This document shows, one piece after another, positions 61,642-64,000 of a stretch of DNA of 64,000 bases. A program made the translations under genes and the position numbers. The DNA is from JACMQX01 sp044225675 (lineage in GTDB: Bacteria > Pseudomonadota > Gammaproteobacteria > Burkholderiales > Burkholderiaceae_C). Within the stretch, counting starts at the first letter, position 1; each line of letters begins with the position of its first letter. The stretch spans positions 1-64,000 of the forward strand of contig JBGAIH010000014.1 in assembly GCA_044225675.1 (NCBI GenBank), written 5' to 3'. The notes beneath the pieces were generated by a model that worked only from the letters and a program-made list of their open reading frames with translations, ran no database searches and had not been told where the DNA came from.

Positions 61642-63498
61642 TCACTCCACCGTCACACTCTTCGCCAGATTCCTCGGCTTGTCCACATCGGTTCCGCGTG
61701 CACAGGCGGTGTGATACGCCAGCAGCTGCAGTGGCACGACGTGCAGCAGGGGGCTGAGCGGGCCGTAGTGTTCGGGCATGCGGATGACGTGGATGCCTTC
61801 GCTGCTTTCGATGCGGGTGTCGGCGTCGGCCAGGACGTAGAGCACGCCGCCGCGCGCGCGCACTTCCTGCATGTTGCTCTTGAGCTTTTCCAGCAGAGCG
61901 TCGTTGGGCGCGACGGTGACCACGGGCATGGCGCTCGTCACCAGGGCCAGCGGGCCGTGCTTGAGCTCGCCGGCGGCGTAGGCCTCGGCGTGGATGTAGG
62001 TGATCTCCTTGAGCTTGAGCGCGCCTTCGAGCGCGATCGGGTAGTGCAGGCCGCGGCCGAGGAAGAGCGCGTTTTCCATGCGCGCGAAGTCCTCGGCCCA
62101 GCAGATGACCTGCGGCTCCAGCGCCAGCACCGCCTGCAGCGCGGCCGGCAGGTGCCGCATGGCCTTGAGGTGCGCGGCCTCCTCGGCCTCGGTCAGCCGC
62201 CCCTTGGCCTGCGCCAGCGCCAGGGTGAGCAGGAACAGACCGGCCAGCTGCGTGGTGAAGGCCTTGGTCGAGGCCACCCCGATCTCCACGCCCGCGCGGG
62301 TGATGTAGGCCAGCTTGCACTCGCGCACCATGGCGCTCGTGGCGACGTTGCAGATGGTGAGCGTCTGCGCCATGCCCAGGCCTTGCGCATGCCGCAGCGC
62401 CGCCAGGGTGTCGGCCGTCTCGCCCGACTGGGTGATGGTCACCACCAGGGTTCTGGGGTTGGGCACCGACTCGCGGTAGCGGTACTCGCTCGCGATCTCG
62501 ACCTGGGTGGGGATCTTGGCGATGGCCTCGAGCCAGTACTTGGCGGTGCAGCCGCTGTAGTAACTGGTGCCGCAGGCAAGGATGAGGACCGAGTCGATCT
62601 CCTTGAAGACTGAATAGGCGCCGTCGCCGAACAGCTCGGGCACGATGCCCTCCACGCCCTCGAGCGTGTCGCCAATGGCGCGCGGCTGCTCGAAGATTTC
62701 CTTCTGCATGTAATGCCGGTACGGCCCCAGTTCGGCCGCGCCGCTGTGCGCCTGCACCGTGCGCACCGGGCGCTGCGCCGCGCCCATGGCCTTGTGCGCC
62801 GCGTCCACGATCCAGTAGCGGCCGAGCTGCACGTCGACGATGTCGCCCTCCTCCAGGTAGACGATCTGGTCGGTGACGCCGGCCAGCGCCATGGCATCGC
62901 TCGCCAAGAAGTTGTCGCCGTCGCGGCCCACGCCCAGGATCAGCGGCGAGCCGGCGCGTGCGCCGACCACGCGGTGCGGCTCGTCCTTGCAGAACACCGC
63001 AATCGCATAGGCTCCGTGGAGCTGCCCGACCGCCGCCTTGACCGCCTCGAAGAGGTCGCCGTCGTACAGGCTGTCGATCAGGTGCGCGATGACCTCGGTG
63101 TCGGTCTGGCTGTTGAACACATAGCCGCGCTTCTGGAGCGCGGCGCGCAGCTCGTCATGGTTCTCGATGATGCCGTTGTGGACCAGCGCGATGCGGCCCG
63201 GCCGGCCCGCGGCGTCCGCACCCGGACCATGGCTGAAATGCGGATGGGCGTTGTGCACGGCCGGCGCGCCGTGCGTCGCCCACCGCGTGTGGGCAATGCC
63301 GGTGCCGCCTTCGATGTGCTCGGACTGGACCTGCGCCAGCAGCTCGGCCACCCGCGAGGTGCTGCGCGCGCGCTGCAGGCCGCCCGCATGCACGGCGACG
63401 CCACAGGAGTCGTAGCCGCGGTATTCCAGACGCTGCAGGCCCTGGACGAGGATGGGAACGATGTTGCGGGTGGAGACCGCGCCGACGATGCCGCACAT
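61642..63498 (-). CDS. glmS: Glutamine--fructose-6-phosphate aminotransferase
   Basis: Makes glucosamine-6-phosphate for peptidoglycan and lipopolysaccharide. 618 residues from ATG 63498. MCGIVGAVS exposes the nucleophile Cys after Met removal; the glutaminase domain shows GIAHTRWATHG, the SIS domains TQSGETADTLAAL and GLHYPIALEGALKLKE, and the end is PRNLAKSVTVE, the conserved segment that Tn7-type transposons recognise. A longer frame upstream is not used in the family. Confidence 0.96.
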   Translation of the reverse strand: MCGIVGAVSTRNIVPILVQGLQRLEYRGYDSCGVAVHAGGLQRARSTSRVAELLAQVQSEHIEGGTGIAHTRWATHGAPAVHNAHPHFSHGPGADAAGRPGRIALVHNGIIENHDELRAALQKRGYVFNSQTDTEVIAHLIDSLYDGDLFEAVKAAVGQLHGAYAIAVFCKDEPHRVVGARAGSPLILGVGRDGDNFLASDAMALAGVTDQIVYLEEGDIVDVQLGRYWIVDAAHKAMGAAQRPVRTVQAHSGAAELGPYRHYMQKEIFEQPRAIGDTLEGVEGIVPELFGDGAYSVFKEIDSVLILACGTSYYSGCTAKYWLEAIAKIPTQVEIASEYRYRESVPNPRTLVVTITQSGETADTLAALRHAQGLGMAQTLTICNVATSAMVRECKLAYITRAGVEIGVASTKAFTTQLAGLFLLTLALAQAKGRLTEAEEAAHLKAMRHLPAALQAVLALEPQVICWAEDFARMENALFLGRGLHYPIALEGALKLKEITYIHAEAYAAGELKHGPLALVTSAMPVVTVAPNDALLEKLKSNMQEVRARGGVLYVLADADTRIESSEGIHVIRMPEHYGPLSPLLHVVPLQLLAYHTACARGTDVDKPRNLAKSVTVE

Positions 63499-63571
63499 GA
63501 GGATGCTCCGTTTTGAATCAGTGAGCGGACTGTAGGCGCGCCTTTTCGAAATTGGCAATCAAATTAATGTC

Positions 63572-63596
63572 TATTATGGAATATTATTTCCTAATA
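63572..63596. promoter_or_regulatory. AT-rich imperfect palindrome between glmS and the AsnC-type gene
   Basis: TATTATGGAA (63572-63581), a 6-base spacer, then TTCC-TAATA (63588-63596), with one base missing in the right arm. Lrp/AsnC proteins bind such AT-rich dyads; the gene at 63605 may autoregulate and also affect glmS. Inference. Confidence 0.45.
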
Positions 63597-63604
63597 GCAT
63601 CGAT

Positions 63605-64000
63605 ATGAAATTTACCAATAAAATTTCAATACAAATGGAAGAATTGACGCTCGATTCCATTGACCTGCGCTTGCTCGACCAGCTGCAGCGTGACGCCTCG
63701 CTCAGCAACCAGGACCTCGCGGCGCTGATTCACGTGTCGCCGCCGACCTGCCTGCGGCGGGTCAAGCGCCTGCGCGATGCCGGCGTCATCGAGCGGCAGG
63801 TGGCGCTGCTCGACCCCGCTCGGCTCGCCGCGACGCTGGGCCATGGCCTCACGGCCATCGTCGAGATCACGCTGGACCGGCAGGGCGCCGAAGCGCTGGA
63901 CGCCTTCGAGTCGCGCGCCGTGGCCGACGCCTCGGTGCAGCAGTGCTACCGCGTCTCGCCGGGACCCGACTTCGTGCTGATGGTGGTGGCGGCCGACATG
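63605..64000 (+). CDS. Lrp/AsnC-family regulator (cut by right edge)
   Basis: 132 codons to the edge, no stop. From ATG 63605 the frame reads MKFTNKISIQMEELTLDSID; ATG 63635 (MEELTLD) is the more family-like start. HTH at about residues 17-65 (LRLLDQLQRDASLSNQDLA, then VSPPTCLRRVKRL), followed by the RAM ligand domain with QQCYRVSPGPDFVLMV. Ligand unknown. Divergent from glmS. Confidence 0.92.
   Translation, partial: MKFTNKISIQMEELTLDSIDLRLLDQLQRDASLSNQDLAALIHVSPPTCLRRVKRLRDAGVIERQVALLDPARLAATLGHGLTAIVEITLDRQGAEALDAFESRAVADASVQQCYRVSPGPDFVLMVVAADM

Overview
The window is one continuous, very GC-rich bacterial chromosome segment with about 55 protein genes, an RNase P RNA and an FMN riboswitch. 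Gene content and order (mraZ-rsmH-ftsLI-murEF-mraY-murD-ftsW-murGC, then hslUV / STAS protein / dksA / cobW, a liv-type transporter beside a CoA ligase, glmS beside an AsnC-type regulator) and the protein sequences point to a betaproteobacterium, most likely Burkholderiales, family Comamonadaceae. This is judged from remembered family sequences; no search was run.

Layout. 1-16280, minus strand: the division and cell-wall (dcw) cluster, read from mraZ down to a truncated ftsA, nearly every gene overlapping the next by 1-14 bases. Four MraZ boxes spaced exactly 10 bp sit in front of mraZ. The left 3-4 kb (ftsA, ftsQ, ddlB, a short type II murB, part of murC) resembles Rhodocyclales/Nitrosomonadales more than Comamonadaceae, so the cluster may be mosaic or the contig chimeric. 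16527-26511, minus: protease HslUV, a STAS-domain protein, a DksA with a very long Lys/Ala/Pro-rich N-terminus, a CobW GTPase, rRNA methyltransferase RlmI, and the xerC-DUF484-dapF group. 26639-31107: a NUDIX/metallo-beta-lactamase fusion, an apparently inactive pseudouridine synthase relative, rnpB (minus) and an FAD oxidoreductase. 31204-40439, minus: HtpX, DUF3025, PyrC, the Glt glutamate/aspartate ABC transporter, a LysR regulator and an Atm1-type exporter.

40478-48606: an acyl-CoA thioesterase, an enoyl-CoA hydratase, and livHMGF-CoA ligase-livK, which reads as uptake and CoA activation of a carboxylic acid. 48857-53821: an ammonium channel, a hypothetical protein, a thioesterase, an SbmA/YddA-type ABC protein and a short FimV-like protein. 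53837-59689: queC, an FMN-riboswitch-controlled RibH2-type lumazine synthase, a DUF883 protein, a membrane-anchored Mrr-like protein lacking the catalytic Q-x-K, an NhaR-like regulator divergent from an IscR-like regulator with no cysteine, a small exported protein and a DUF2189 membrane protein. 59966-64000: a 48-residue basic protein, an AAA ATPase behind an AT-rich nested GATAA operator-like site, an internally deleted integron-type integrase remnant directly behind glmS, glmS, and a truncated Lrp/AsnC regulator.

Most of the window is housekeeping. The parts least explained by ordinary content are the mosaic left end, the cysteine-less IscR paralogue, and the glmS-downstream spot with the ATPase and the integrase scar.
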